DNA from: Brachypodium distachyon
Lineage: Eukaryota > Streptophyta > Magnoliopsida > Poales > Poaceae
Assembly (NCBI RefSeq): GCF_000005505.3
Contig: NC_016134.3
Coordinates: forward strand, 16,412,624-16,476,623
Direction: 5' to 3'
DNA length: 64,000 nucleotides
In this document: positions 1 to 12,769 of the stretch, piece after piece
Layout: each line of letters begins with the position of its first letter
Position numbering within the stretch: the stretch's first letter is position 1
The notes under the pieces: generated by a model
Databases searched by the model: none
What the model saw: the letters and a program-made list of their open reading frames with translations, nothing else
Told to the model about the DNA's origin: nothing
Made by a program: the position numbers and the translations under genes

Positions 1-3000
1 GTTTATCTCGCATGGGCTCCAGGAGCTTTTTGATTCGCTAGGCGAAGTGACTGTTGAACCTGGTTATGATCCTTCAAAGAAAGGACCAGGTGGTTGGAGG
101 CATGCCATCATCAAGTTTGGGAAAGTGAAACTTGAAGAACCTGTATTCTGGTCTGGCAAAATTGATATTGATGAGGAGTCACTCAAGCTCAAGCCAAGAC
201 ATGCTCGCCTCCAAAATATGACATATTCCTCCAAAATGGAAGTAGAAGTGAATATTCAGGTCAGGAGTTTTCATGTTCATCATGTGCTGGTTACTTATTA
301 TTTATGCTGTTATCTATTAACAAGTGTGAGGCATGCATGCAATCTGTAGAATTGATGCCCCAAAATTACTTGGAATTGCCAAATGCTTTCACATGCATGG
401 CATGATACTGTTTTTAAATGCTGTTGACACTACACAATTCAATCATGTTTGTATAAGCTCAGCCTGTAAAAAGATGCAATGCCTTGGCTGTCTATCTACT
501 GAGCTTATGATGTTTTCACTTGGTAGTATTTTTATTCCGTGGTATCCTAATTAACATAGCAAAATGGTCCATTGATAGAATATGAAATGGAGCAGTCAAT
601 GAACAAATGTTTGCTGTTCCTAGAATAGCTCAGCAGTCGTAATATATATGGTTGTAGATGTCATTGACGTGTGCTAAATGTTTTATGCACTTGATCCTAT
701 TGAACTAGTGTGTCAATATATTTACTTACACCAATAAACTATGTGCTAATTTTTCTAGTGCATAATTAAGTTATAGCATTGATATGGCTGTGCTCAGATT
801 TGACCACGTAGGGGTCGCAGTCAGAGCCGATTGACTGACATGTTCTAAACTGTCACAGGTTTATTCTATGGAGAAAAGTGATAAGGCTAAAACAGGGAAT
901 GATCATTTTGGTCACAAGAGAGATATTATTAACGAAACTCATTGGGTGACTATTGGCCGCCTTCCAGTTATGGTTAATTCAGATTTATGCTGGCTGCATA
1001 AACTTGGGGAAAGTGACTGCCTTTTTGACTCTGGTGGATACTTTTTGATCAAGGGAATGGAGAAGGTATAACTATATTGATCTCTCTTTGCTAATTCCAT
1101 TCTTAATTCATTTATCATGCAGGGAGTGTTACACTATCACATGTTTAAAAACTTTTCTTTTGTACACTAAGATGGACTACAGAGTTGTGAACTTTTGTGA
1201 TTTTGATTGGAAAATCTTATCTTTGTGCTGCTTTTATGTAACAAAATAAAGGAAGATGTCCCTCTGATCCCTCTGATCCTAAATTCTTGACTCAAATTTG
1301 CTCAAATATGGATCTATCTATTCTTAAAAAATGTCTAGATACATGTAATATTTCGACAACAATTTAGGATCGGAGGGAGTATTTTCTGAAGAATTAGTTC
1401 CAAACACTATGAAAATTTTCACAAATAATTGTAAACACACATGGAGGGGTATCAAAGGTTTAACCACACTTCCAAAAAAGAGTTAAAATGACTACCATCT
1501 GAATTGGTCTGCTTCCATATGTTGGACTATTGTGCATTAGCCATTAGAGAAATACGATGTCAATAAGCTACAATGTGTTATTTGAACCAATGAACCAAAC
1601 ATAGCATTTTATTGGACTAGGTAAATACCGCTGCTTTGCTATGGATAAAAATGATAATGCAAGCATGTTGAGCCATTATCGCCGGCATTGGTGCTCTGTC
1701 TCATGTTCCATTTTTGTTTGAGATTTTTAGGAGGTGGTTACCTTAGTCTGTGTGACTGCGAGGATCCACTTTCTTTAGAGAACTTCAGTAAGGTGGGAAA
1801 GGGAGGTAGGAGACATGGATGACTGTGCCTCACTAACTCCAATTTAGGTAATGATGTTGTAAATGGACATGAGCTTCTGCTGATAACATTGGCATAACTG
1901 AACTCTGGTCACGATCTTATTAGGAAAGTTACATATTCTCTTGGGGAGTGACTCTCTTAGAGTATCAATTGTTTGCTTTAAAGAGAAATGTTTGTGACAT
2001 ATATGATGTTCTTGAATCTCACTATGTCTCCATTGTTGTAAACCCTGCAGATATTTATCGCACAAGAGCAAAGATGCTTGACCAGGATTTGGGTTGCTGA
2101 TCAGCCTTGCTGGAATGTCTCTTATTTATCTGAAATGAAACGAAGACGCGTATATATAAAACTGATTGATTCTACAACCAACAATGATTTAAATGGGGCC
2201 AAAATCATTTCCATTTCCTTCTTGTATGCCAATATGCCAATTTGGTTACTTTTTTTTGCCCTGGGAGTATCATCTGATAAGGAAGTATTTGATATGATAG
2301 ATATGAAAGACTGTGATGCTTCTGTTATCAACGCGATATATGCAACTATTCGTGAGTCTGATGAACTGTGTGAAGGCTTTCGCCAGTCCGATAAAGCCCG
2401 CAAATATGTCGATGATTTGGTCAAGAGTTCAAAATTTCCTCCAGCAGAGCCTTTTACTGATTATGTTGCTAAATATCTCTTTCCTGGTATAAGTGGGAAC
2501 AGGAATAAATCATTTTTCTTAGGTTACATGGTCAAATGCCTTCTAATGGCTTTTACTGGGAAGCGCAAATGTGATAATAAGGATGATTTTCGGAACAAGA
2601 GGCTGGAGCTACCTGGTCAATTGCTTGGAAGAGAACTTCGTGCACATCTTAGGCATGCAGAGAGACTCATGGTTAAGGCAATGCAGAGAGATTTGAATAG
2701 TGACCGCGATTTACAATTTCCTCTGCGATATCTTGATGCGTCAATTATTACTAATGGTATAAATCGTGCATTCGCTACTGGTTCTTGGAGCCATCCCTAC
2801 ATAAGAAACGAAAGATGCTCAGGTATTGTTGCAACCTTGAGGAGAACAAATCCTCTTCAAATGATGTCAGACTTGAGGAAAAGTCGTCAGCAGGTTGCTT
2901 ATGCTGGGAAAGTTGGTGATGCAAGATATCCGTAAGCAATTTTCTTAAACCAAATGTTTCACACACTTGCATGTCTTTCTTTTACTTTATGCGCTGTAAA

Positions 3001-6000
3001 CTAACCTGAAGAAAACACTTTGCAGCAATCCATCCTACTGGGGAAAGATGTGTTTTATGTCCACACCTGATGGTGAAAACTGTGGACTCGTGAAAAATCT
3101 GGCTGTTACTGCTATTGTTAGCTCAAGAGTGGTACAGCCATTGATTGACAGATTTGTTTCTTGTGGAATGAATAAGCTGGATGAAATTAGTGCTAAGGAG
3201 ATTCCTAAAATGGACAAGATCTTCCTGAATGGCGATTGGATAGGATCCTGTACTGATCCAGCTTCATTTGTTATGCGTTTAAGGTGCATGAGACGCGCCA
3301 ATCTGATTGATCCACAGGTTTGCTCTCTTTCCTATGGTTGGAACCATCTGCTAAAACTATATATTGTTTTTGAATTTTGGTGTCTAGGTTCAATGTTATG
3401 TACCATATTTAGTTTAAGAGGAGTTGCCAATGACGTATCATAAGTTTTGGAAAGGTCAAATATGCATGCTTAGTTAATCAATGATCGCTGTAACTTGAAT
3501 GCATTCTGCTTCGATATAACAACCATTTTCATAGTTCATGCCTTGTTACTTCTACTATACGATCTTGTGGAGCGTCATGATGTATTCTCTGTACTTAACT
3601 ATTTCTGAAGAATCAACATTTTACACAGTTTGGTCAACTATAGCCATGGGTGTAATCTCTTCCTGTTGGGTTCATAAATTTATTGTGTAATTTTCTTGGT
3701 ACCATCTCCGTAAATGTACTTTGCTTTTTTGTACTACCTAATTTTTACTAGGCATTTCTTTTGTGTTTCCTACCAAAGTTTTTTTATTTGAGTAATGTAA
3801 TTTAGACTACTTATCTGATGCACAATAACTGAGATACTGGTTGCTACATGTGTTCCCCTTGCATATTCTTTTTGCTAATATGTTACCCCAGTGCCATTTG
3901 TGGTATTACTCATGCTTCGTGTTCCGTCTGATTAGGTTGAAATCAAAAGGGACAAGCACCAATTTCCTGGGGAAGTACGGGTGTTTTCTGATGCAGGGAG
4001 AATCCTCAGACCTCTTCTTGTGGTCGAGAACCTAAATAAAATTAGAAAATCGAAGGACCGTCCTTACACTTTTCAGGCACTATTGCAACAAGAAATAATT
4101 GAGTACATTGGTGTTGAGGAGGAGGAAGATATACAATGTGCCTGGGGAATCAGGCACCTATTTCCGAGCAGTGGAGAGAAGGTTTCTGGCTATACTCACT
4201 GTGAGCTGGATCTTTCTTTTCTGCTGGGATTAAGTTGTGGTCTTATCCCTTTCGCAAATCACAATTTTGCTCGAAGAGTACTGTACCAGTCGGAAAAACA
4301 TTCACAGCAAGCTATTGGATATTCCACAACAAATCCACTTACCAGAGTTGATACTCATTCCCATCAACTTTACTACCCTCAGAGACCCCTTTTCAAAACA
4401 GTTACAGCTGATTGTATTGGCAGATCAGATTATACTATTGGAAGAAAAGATGACTTTGCTAGGCCAGAATATTTCAATGGACAAAATGCGATAGTTGCAG
4501 TCAATGTTCATCAGGGATTTAACCAAGAGGACTCCCTGGTTATGAACAGGGCTTCTCTTGAACGTGGTATGTTTAGAACTGAGCACATCAGGAGCTATAA
4601 GGCAGAAGTAGAGACCAAAGAGCCCACCAAACGACTGAAACTGAAGGAAAAAGTAGACTTTGGTAAAATGCAAAGCAAGAGAGGACGGGTTGACAATCTT
4701 GATGATGATGGATTACCATACGTGGGTGCAAGTCTTCAGAGTGGTGATATCGTCATTGGGAAAGTGTCAGAATCTGGCGAAGATCATAGTATCAAGATGA
4801 AGCATACGGAAAAGGGAATGGCCCAGAGAGTGTTGCTCTCAGCCAATGACGAGGGGAAGAATTTTGCCGTTGTAACTCTGAGACAGGTAAAACTCTAGTT
4901 AGGAATAATTATTATTTAGCACATTACATGAAGTGAAGTTTACTACCAATTTTAATATTCTAGTCATTTTATAAATAGTAGAATTCAGCATGTTTGTCTT
5001 ATGCTCTACAGATTGATTGACAGAAACAACTGCAACTGAAATGTTTCTTAGTAGGTTGCCCTCCTTTTATGGGCGCCTAGTAAAGTACTTCCTCCTTTCC
5101 AATGCGTCCTCAAATTTGGAGCTTCAACTTTGACCATCAGTGATACAATTAATATATTAATTATTCGCCGTAAAATATACCATTGGGAACTTTTTCCGGA
5201 TACGAATTCAATGCTATAATTTTTGTGGCACATAACCCATATTTTATTGGTCAAAATTGATGACTAATGTTGAATCTTGAAATGCGCCGACACCTTATTT
5301 GGAAAGGAGGGAGACAGGGAGTACCATGATTCAATGAACTATTGAGTTCCTGCTTGGGGGGAGTCGGGGGGGGGGGGGGGGGGGTTGCTGGCTCCGTGAT
5401 CATCTAGCTCTTGAGAGAATTTTGTTGTACTATTATGATTTGTCTCCCCTGTTTTCTTTTCCATGTAATTAAGAGGGAAATGGAAGATCAGAATGTTTAG
5501 CATCAGTACGCACTGATGGGTACCTGACAGAAGTTTACCTGCCTCCTACAATATTTGCATTTCCACCCTTTAAATTTGAAACTAACCCTCTTTTTTCTTT
5601 TCTATTAAGGCCTTCATTTTAGTTTTTATAGTACCCCTTCCATCAATTTTCTTGTTAAACTTCCTACATTCAGATGGGCCTCCCTCATGCCATCCTACAC
5701 CAATTCAGCAGCACGTTACTCCCTCTTTTTACTAGCTATTGACTTACTCCCTCTGTTTACTAAAAGATATCTTTTTATGGAATGCGATCAAACTTTCTAA
5801 ATTTGCCTAATAAGCATTTTGATATGTAAGAGGTATACTAGATTCATCATAAAAAAAGACTATCATGCCACTTGTTTTTGAAATACATACTTTATGTACC
5901 GTGCAAAAATAGGCAAGGGATGAAGGACCAATAATATAGCATTGTTTTTATATGTGCACAGTTTGTTTTTTATACAGCACACAAACGGTTAATATTTTTC

Positions 6001-8624
6001 CACAACAAATTTGCTAGAGCACATGATGCCGTGTGTGTGAAGGGAGGTTTTCACCGGATACGCCGCCGTAAATGTATACATAGTTTTTTGGGCATTTTTT
6101 AAACTTGGGAGGTGATTTTTTAACTAGTAGCATATGTTCACACGATCATTTTGGCATTTTCTTAGTTTGTAAATTCCAAGTACATAATTCACACACACGG
6201 TTGCCTAGTTTTGGGGACATGTTGATCTGGGCTCAGGGGTGGCAGATTTGATGCTAATGCTAACTCTTCATTTCCACTGATTTGCCGCATCGCTACTTGA
6301 TGGTAGCCACTTCCGTCTCTAGCAATATCAGTTACCGGCAGCGATGACCCTGTCAATCGGGAGGGAAATTGTAAGGGAGAGGGGAGAATGATCATATGAG
6401 GATATAGCGGTGGACGGGCCCAAATAGGCAATTGTGTCAGCCCAACTCACCACTTTTTCCATTTTCATAAAATTTCGTTTTGCTGTTATACATGACGTAA
6501 AGTGGTCAAGGTTACTAGGTTGACACCCAGACATCCAGCTGGCCTCAAACGGGTGACTTGGCTGGCAACCTTGTTCACTCGTATCCTACATTTCCATATT
6601 CTTTTTTGTGGCTTACATTCCTAGAGCTTGTGTTACCTTTATATGGTCAATAAATTTTTATTGCTGATCTTATTTTTCAGGTTCGATCACCTTGCGTCGG
6701 AGATAAATTTTCTAGCATGCATGGCCAGAAAGGTGTTATTGGTTTTCTAGAATCTCAGGAGAACTTCCCTTTTACTTGCCAAGGAATAGTTCCAGATGTT
6801 GTGATAAATCCACATGCCTTTCCTACCCGTCAAACTCCAGGCCAGCTGCTTGAAGCTGCTTTGGGAAAGGGAATCGCTCTTGGTGGTGCAATGCGATATG
6901 CAACACCATTCACCCCAGCATCACTTGAAGTGATCTCAGAACAATTGCACAAGTAAGTGCTTCCTTGCTTTCTGAATTCGAAACAGACTCATATATCTAC
7001 TGATTTGAAACGGTTGAGCATTGCAGTTATCTTCTAGTATTAGTTAAACTTTGTAATTATCCAGACATACTAGTACAGTTTAAGTTACATGACTACATCT
7101 CTGGTGAACTTTGTACATTACTAAAGTGTGCCCGTTATCTTGGAATGTTGTTCATATATGGAGTAAAAGAACACCAGTGTTTTGAATTCAATTTATTTTT
7201 TCTTTTGAAGATAATTATATATTGAACCTTTGTGATTCCGCAAATGCAACCATGGTGTAGTGGCCGGAGCTATCTCTTCTAATCAGGTGGTCACAGTTTC
7301 GACCTTGTTCATCCACAGCTTAAGTTCAGTGTTCTAAAGGGATATGTTTTGTCCAGTAAACCCATTTAGGGGTCAAGAAATGCGGTTACTGACAATATTG
7401 CCCGGGAACCAAAACCCTGGCTTGATATATTGCTCCCTCCATTCCAAAATATAAGGGTCGTTTTGCTTTTCACGGTATTCAGTGTACGAGCTTGTCTGAA
7501 ATAAATGATATGTGAGACATGTTTTGTCTGGTTTGTGCTTCTGTTTTTGATTTACATTTTCATATTATTTAAACTTGTTGGTTGAGCCTAAAAAGAGAGC
7601 AGCATCTGATTAACAGATTGTCACTCAAATTAATTTCTAGATTTTATGTGATTGCCATAGCCAAGTATGTATATGTGAGTATGCATGCACTTACATGGTA
7701 TGACAAACTACCATATTTGTTGTTCACCTCTATTTGTAAAAAGGACATTCATCTGTAATTATAGCATACAGGTTGGGGTGGGAACATTTATGTATCAGTC
7801 AACAGAAAGTGAACTGCTTAGCACAATCATCTGATATATATTTTTTCCACTTTTCAATATCACTGTTTTTTTCATTCTTTTCCTAGTTTTGCTTCGAACG
7901 CAGAAGTACATTGTTTTTTTTTTCCTTCCTGCTGTTATTTATCATTGTGTGCCATCTCCAACTGAGACATTTATACTGTCACTATCATATAAGATCCTGT
8001 GCGAGTCAAATTACATAATTTTGCAGGAAATATCTTCTGAGAAACCATAATATGTTACTATTTATTTGGGGTACAGACTTGTATGAGTCATTGCCTTAAT
8101 GACCAAAATTGATGCATTTCAGGGCTGGATTTTCGAGAAGCGGGGCTGAAAGTGTTATCAATGGCCGAACAGGCGAAAGAATGCACTCATTGATTTTCAT
8201 GGGTCCTAACTTTTACCAGCGGCTGACTCACATGGCGGAAGACAAGGTAAAATTCCGGAACACTGGGCCAGTGCACCCCCTCACAAGGCAACCTGTGGCG
8301 GACAGGAAAAGATTTGGCGGAGTGAAGTTTGGAGAAATGGAGCGGGACTGCCTCCTTGCCCACGGGGCAGCTGCCAACCTCCATGAGCGGCTCTTCATGC
8401 TCAGCGACTTCTCACAGATGCACATTTGCCGAACATGTGAACGGGTGGCGAACGTTGTCATGAGGAGTGTCCCTGGAGGAAAGAGGATCCGAGGCCCGTA
8501 CTGCGGATTCTGCCGATCTTCAGAGAATACAGTTAGGATCGCCGTGCCGTACGGTGCGAAGCTCCTCTACCAGGAACTCTTCTGCATGGGGATCTGCCTC
8601 AAGTTCCAGACGGAAATCTGTTAG
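1..8624 (+). CDS. NRPD2: Second-largest subunit of RNA polymerases IV and V (5' end missing)
   Basis: Shared catalytic subunit of the plant-specific nuclear polymerases Pol IV and Pol V, which act in RNA-directed DNA methylation. Seven exons read as 2-259, 859-1065, 2051-2931, 3026-3317, 3936-4886, 6681-6952 and 8123-8624, all with GT/AG borders and consistent phase, giving about 1120 residues. The family is roughly 1170-1230 residues, so the N-terminus lies before the window. Seen: the second-subunit motifs GFNQEDSLVMN in exon 5 and GDKFSSMHGQKG in exon 6, and a C-terminal zinc finger with CRTC and CGFC pairs in exon 7. The segment YQSEKHSQQAIG follows the Pol IV/V lineage rather than RPB2. 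No frameshift or stop was seen. NRPD2 versus a grass NRPE2 paralogue cannot be decided here. Introns 2 and 5 hold MITEs. Part of intron 2 and exon 3 is copied at 10039-10979. Confidence 0.93.
1259..1379. mobile_element. Stowaway-type MITE in intron 2 of the polymerase gene
   Basis: The right end reads GGATCGGAGGGAG followed by TA. Its complement matches the left end around CTCTGATCCTAAATT. The left inverted repeat contains a 10-base duplication, so its exact edge is uncertain. The interior matches a common grass Stowaway/mariner MITE related to the one at 51585. Confidence 0.75.
5088..5321. mobile_element. Stowaway-like MITE in intron 5 of the polymerase gene
   Basis: The left end CTTCCTCCTTTCCAA is preceded by TA. 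It mirrors the right end TTGGAAAGGAGGGAG. The exact right edge is uncertain by about 8 bases (5313 or 5321). The interior is AT-rich with no coding potential. Confidence 0.65.
5366..5384 (+). repeat. Uninterrupted poly-G tract
   Basis: Nineteen G residues in a row inside intron 5, a few bases after a second G run. A tract like this is slippage-prone and could form G-quadruplexes. The exact length may be a sequencing approximation. Confidence 0.9.
5744..5870. mobile_element. Possible truncated Stowaway-like fragment
   Basis: The string ACTCCCTCTGTTTACTAAAAG resembles a Stowaway left end, but I find no matching right end within intron 5. A second lone left end, TGCTCCCTCCATTCC, lies at 7431 in intron 6. 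Both may be decayed. Confidence 0.35.
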
Positions 8625-10038
8625 AAACCTGTCATCGAGTCGTGATGTATATAGCTTGCTTGTCTCACCGTATACCTTGTTGGTTTGAGCTGGGCCGTGT
8701 ACTCGTGTTCACTGCGGAATGGATAAACGAATGGGGGCTGTTGCTGGTTCGAGCTTTACGTGGATGTGTTTGGTTCAGTCAAAATGTGAACTAGGGACTA
8801 CAGAAAATCGGACAACGTGGATCATGCTAGAATTTCCTGCATTGGAAGCTTACGCATTGAGGTGCCCTGAACTTCAGATGCTAAAACCATTTATCACCCC
8901 ATCCGGAAATACAATTTGCGTTTCCGGACGCAGTACGCTGTTGAACAAATAACGGAAGAAACACAAGTAAACTGAAAGAGATATGAAACACGAGCAGTAA
9001 TTGCTCTACTACCTTCAGTTTAGAGGCCCGACCTCTGTAATCTGACCATCTTGGTCATCAACTTTGAATGATGTCCTGCAATGACAGGGATCGTGTGCAT
9101 TGAACCTTGACGCCTCCGTAGTATATGGTCTTTGGATTCGGGAATACGATCCTGTGGGGGCAGAGAGGGAGGGTATTGCCATCAGCTTTTCTCCCTGCTT
9201 TTATGCCGCCTACCCATACAGATATGCTCATGCATAATGACACGACTAGCCCATTGGATTACACAGATTTTCTCCAACGGAAAATACCAGATGCACGTGC
9301 TGAAAGAATTGTGCGTGGATTAGAAACCGAGCGAGCGACGACGACACGCTGGGCGGCTGGGCTCGATCTGTTAGCTGGAGATAAGGAATTTTGTAGACTG
9401 TGCATGCGAGCACCTTAGTTTGCTGCATGAGCTTTTCAGGGATTCGGAGCTGCAAATCTAGCTGAGTTAGTACTTAGTAGCGCCGCCCAAAAAAGGCCAA
9501 ATCGCATGAGATTCCCTTCGAATTGTCTCCTGTAGACCGTAGTATGTTCTAACCTAGGCTGCATCACGGCTAGGTGCATGCATTGCCAGGTTCATCTGGC
9601 CGGTTCCAACACCATAGTCTCTACAAGAGGCAACAAGCTTTGCTACTAGCTAGGCTAGATAGTACTTGTGTGGAGTACTTATAAATAGCTGCCGCCTATG
9701 CGCTCATCAGCAGGGCAGGGGTTAAACAAGTGAAGCTGGTCCGCAGGAGATGAATGGTTGGTTGTCAACTGGAGTTCTCCTCAAATCACTTCAGTAGCTA
9801 GCTAGCTAGCTTGTGCCTCATTGTTTCATTGCCGCTGTTTATAAGTGTGCATGGAGCTGGAGAGCCGTGCACAGTGAAGTGTTTGGGGGAACTCCGGGTG
9901 GCAACCAACAATACTGATATCACCTTAAGAAAACAACAACAATACTGGTAGGTTTGAGAGTGCTTGCCTTCCAAATTATAATGGTTGGTCCACGCATGAT
10001 ATCATCCATGGGAAAGAATTGAGTTTGGCATCCCCAGG
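8625..10038. other. 3' flank of the polymerase gene and intergenic DNA
   Basis: Holds the 3' UTR and ordinary intergenic DNA. Small open frames such as the one at 9125-9418 show no family resemblance or splice context, and I do not call them genes. No repeat ends were recognised. Confidence 0.6.
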
Positions 10039-10979
10039 AGTTAAAATGACTACCATCTGAATTGGTCTGCTTCCATATGTTGGACTATTGTGCATTAACC
10101 ATTAGACAAATACGATGTCAATGAGCTACAATGTGTTATTTGGACCAATGAACCAAACATAGCATTTTGTTGGACTAGCTAAATACCGCTGCTTTGCTAT
10201 GGATAAAAAATGATAATGCAAGCATGTTGAGCCATTATAGCCGGCTTACCCTGTTCCATACTTTAGCTCTGCTGCCAAACCTACCCAAGTTCCGCCTAGA
10301 CCGGTGTCACGCCTGGGCATTGGTGCTCCGTCTCATGTTCCATTTTTGTTTGAGATTTTTAGGAGGTGGTTACCTTAGTCTGTGTGAGGACCCACTTTCT
10401 TTATAGAACTTCAGTAAGGTGGGAAAGGGAGGTAGGAGGCATGGATGACTGCCTCACTAACTCCAATTTAGGTAATGATGTTGTAAATGGACATGAGCTT
10501 TTGCTGATAACATTGGCATAACTGAACTCTGTTCACGATCTTGTTAGGAAAGTTATGTATTCTCTTGGGGAGTGACTCTCTTAGAGTATCAATTGTCTGA
10601 AATGAAACGAAGACGCGTATATATAAAACTGATTGATTCTACAACCAACAATGATTTAAATGGGGCCAAAATCATTTCCATTTCCTTCTTGTATGCCAAT
10701 ATGCCAATTTGGTTTTTTATTTTTTATTTTGCCCTGGGAGTATCATCTGATAAGGAAGTATTTGACATGATAGATATGAAAGACTGTGATGCTTCTGTTA
10801 TCAACGTGATATCTGCAACTATTCGTGAGTCTGATGAACTGTGTGAAGGCTTTCGCCAGTCCGATAAAGCCCGCAAATATGTTGACGATTTGGTCAAGAG
10901 TTCAAAATTTCCTCCAGCAGAGCCTTTACTGATTATGTTGCGAAATATCTCTTTCCTGGTATAAGTGGTGGGAACAGGA
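10039..10979 (+). pseudogene. Duplicated intron-2/exon-3 fragment of the polymerase IV/V subunit gene
   Basis: Direct near-identical copy of 1481-2505, in the same orientation. It includes intron sequence, so it arose from DNA and not from mRNA. Compared with the functional gene it lacks the stretch matching about 1973-2129, which removes the 3' splice site and the first 26 or so codons of exon 3. It also has a 6-base insertion in the IWLLFFALG segment and a one-base deletion (CCTTTTACT to CCTTTACT) that shifts the frame. About 75 bases near 10244-10318 are present here but absent from intron 2 of the gene. It ends abruptly at about 10979. It cannot encode a working subunit. Confidence 0.9.
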
Positions 10980-11856
10980 TTAAGCATGCATACATATCAC
11001 CATTTATTCATCAAGAATTTGGCTAAGAAGTAAAACCTTTTCTAATCCTCGCAAAAATCCTAATTTGAACCCCTATGAAGCAACTCACCTAAATATTTCT
11101 CCAATGACCTAGACAATTTTTGTAAAATCTCAAATAATTAAAATACAAGTCCTTGCATATTTTCAAGATTTTTGGATTGAAATGAATGACGAAACAATTA
11201 GTTTAAACCTTTACAATATTTGAAAATATTCAAAAATTGTAAATTATATTTTCCAAACCCATGAAAGTTCTTATTTTAGAGTACGTAGAATATCTTAGTA
11301 AAAGCAAACACAAAACTTCAAGCTATTGGATTTATTTTAAGTCCTTTGAATTGAAATGAGCATTTAAATGCAATATTTACAAACCTTTAAACTTGCTCGT
11401 GATGAGACCCAAAATTTATTGTAGGTAAAGAAAAATATTTTCATAGTTTTCCTCAAAATTTCATAAGTTTGGATTTCATTTGGGCCTTCAAATCTTAAAA
11501 CAAATCTAAATAGCATTGGCAGTCCATGAATTTGCCACGCGACAATTTAATATTTTAGCACCTAAGACTTAATTTCACCAAGTACGCATAGTTTTTCGAT
11601 ATGTATGTCGATCTTTCTAAGAATTGTGAATATTCATCTCCCTGTAGCTTTTCTACGTTATTTCTCTGAAAAAATTAATGTTCATTTACATAAAAAATGA
11701 TCCTATTATTTTGCTGCATACTTGTTTTGAATGATAAAGTCGTTGGTACAATATTCATATTTATTTTGTATTTAGTCACTTTATTATCATTTGTCTGTAA
11801 CATCATGTGCAAATATGCAAATAGAATTTTCTGCAGCAACGCGGAGAATCACCTAG
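10980..11856 (+). mobile_element. AT-rich repeat-like DNA with a possible Helitron 3' terminus
   Basis: This stretch has no coding potential. At 11833-11856 it reads GCAGCAACGCGGAGAATCACC then CTAG followed by T. This resembles the 3' ends of grass Helitrons (short GC-rich hairpin, CTRR, insertion before T). If so, the polymerase fragment at 10039 could be Helitron cargo. I could not find a convincing 5' TC terminus, so the call is tentative. Confidence 0.3.
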
Positions 11857-12348
11857 TCCCTATAAGTATTAAACACCGTGGAGTCCCAAAAAGGTAAACA
11901 CTGTTTGGAACCGCACTACATGTCCACTACCCATTGGTGCTGCCACACCTGTGTCTGCCAGCAAACTAACTATCCTCGGCCTGTTCATTGGCGAGGTCAC
12001 GTTAGCTGGGTCTTGGTATGAGGACGCTACCTGGTCCCATTGCTCTCCGCCATGTAGACCTCTCGTACGCTAGTTGTCCCCTTCATTTGGTGAGAACACT
12101 CAATGTCCACGAAATAGATTAAATTTGTCACATTGCATCCACATCATACAAGTCAGACGACGACCAAGAGGGATGATTTTTGATTATGATACACCTGTTA
12201 CACGATGTCTAGTACAATCAATCAAACTGGCACACGAGCACTCCTCGTGGCATTTACCGGGGTTCCTCGCTTTGTGTCATGGTCATTGGAGCCAACTCTA
12301 CTTTCCAAGTGGCGTACACTTGTGGTTGGATGACCATGATCCTACTTT
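11857..12348. other. Unassigned intergenic DNA
   Basis: Low-copy-looking sequence between the possible Helitron end and the first F-box-like repeat unit. An open frame from 12074 runs into the repeat and has no recognisable domain. I see no gene. Confidence 0.4.
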
Positions 12349-12769
12349 CCGAGGCTCGACCTACAGGCCACCGCCGCCACCGCTTCAGTCCTCCGTAGCC
12401 ATCCTGCACTGTCGCCAAACCCCTCCACCCTCCTCATCTGCTGCTCGAATGGCCACCTTCAACACCAAGACAACCACCCCGCTCATCTCCTTGCCCCCTC
12501 CGCTGCCTCATACTACGTCGCCGAGCACAGCAACTTCCCCCTCTCCTTCCTCCCAAACTGCAGAAGCCGGTGCGACTCAATGTGGCAGGTCTTGCACTAT
12601 CGCAACGGCCACATCCAGTTGAGCAGTCAGGTGTCCCCAAAGCTAATCGTTGCTGACATCTAGTTGAGTAGATGGGTGTCCCGAAAGCTCGTCCTCGCTG
12701 ACCCGTTGACCCACCGTTGGGTCTCCCTCCATAGGTTATGACCTTGTCACCGATCACCGCGACTCTTCC
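12349..12769 (+). pseudogene. F-box-associated-like relic, unit 1, 5' part
   Basis: First of about five diverged units of one repeat family. It starts at GAGGCTCGACC and contains the region that in unit 4 reads RNGRILLSSWESRKL, which resembles the start of the F-box-associated domain of large grass F-box families. It has stops and indels. It is cut at 12769 by the retrotransposon. A 29-base scrap of the same unit is at 20267-20295 and the rest resumes at 21316. The F-box assignment is an inference from motif shape. Confidence 0.5.

Noticed and set aside
9125..9418. Open frame of 97 codons downstream of the polymerase gene
   Set aside because: It starts from no clear promoter, shows no domain and has no splice context.
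10572..10964. Open frame of 130 codons in the polymerase fragment copy
   Set aside because: It is a shadow of exon 3 without its splice acceptor and with a frameshift, so it is part of the duplicated pseudogene.
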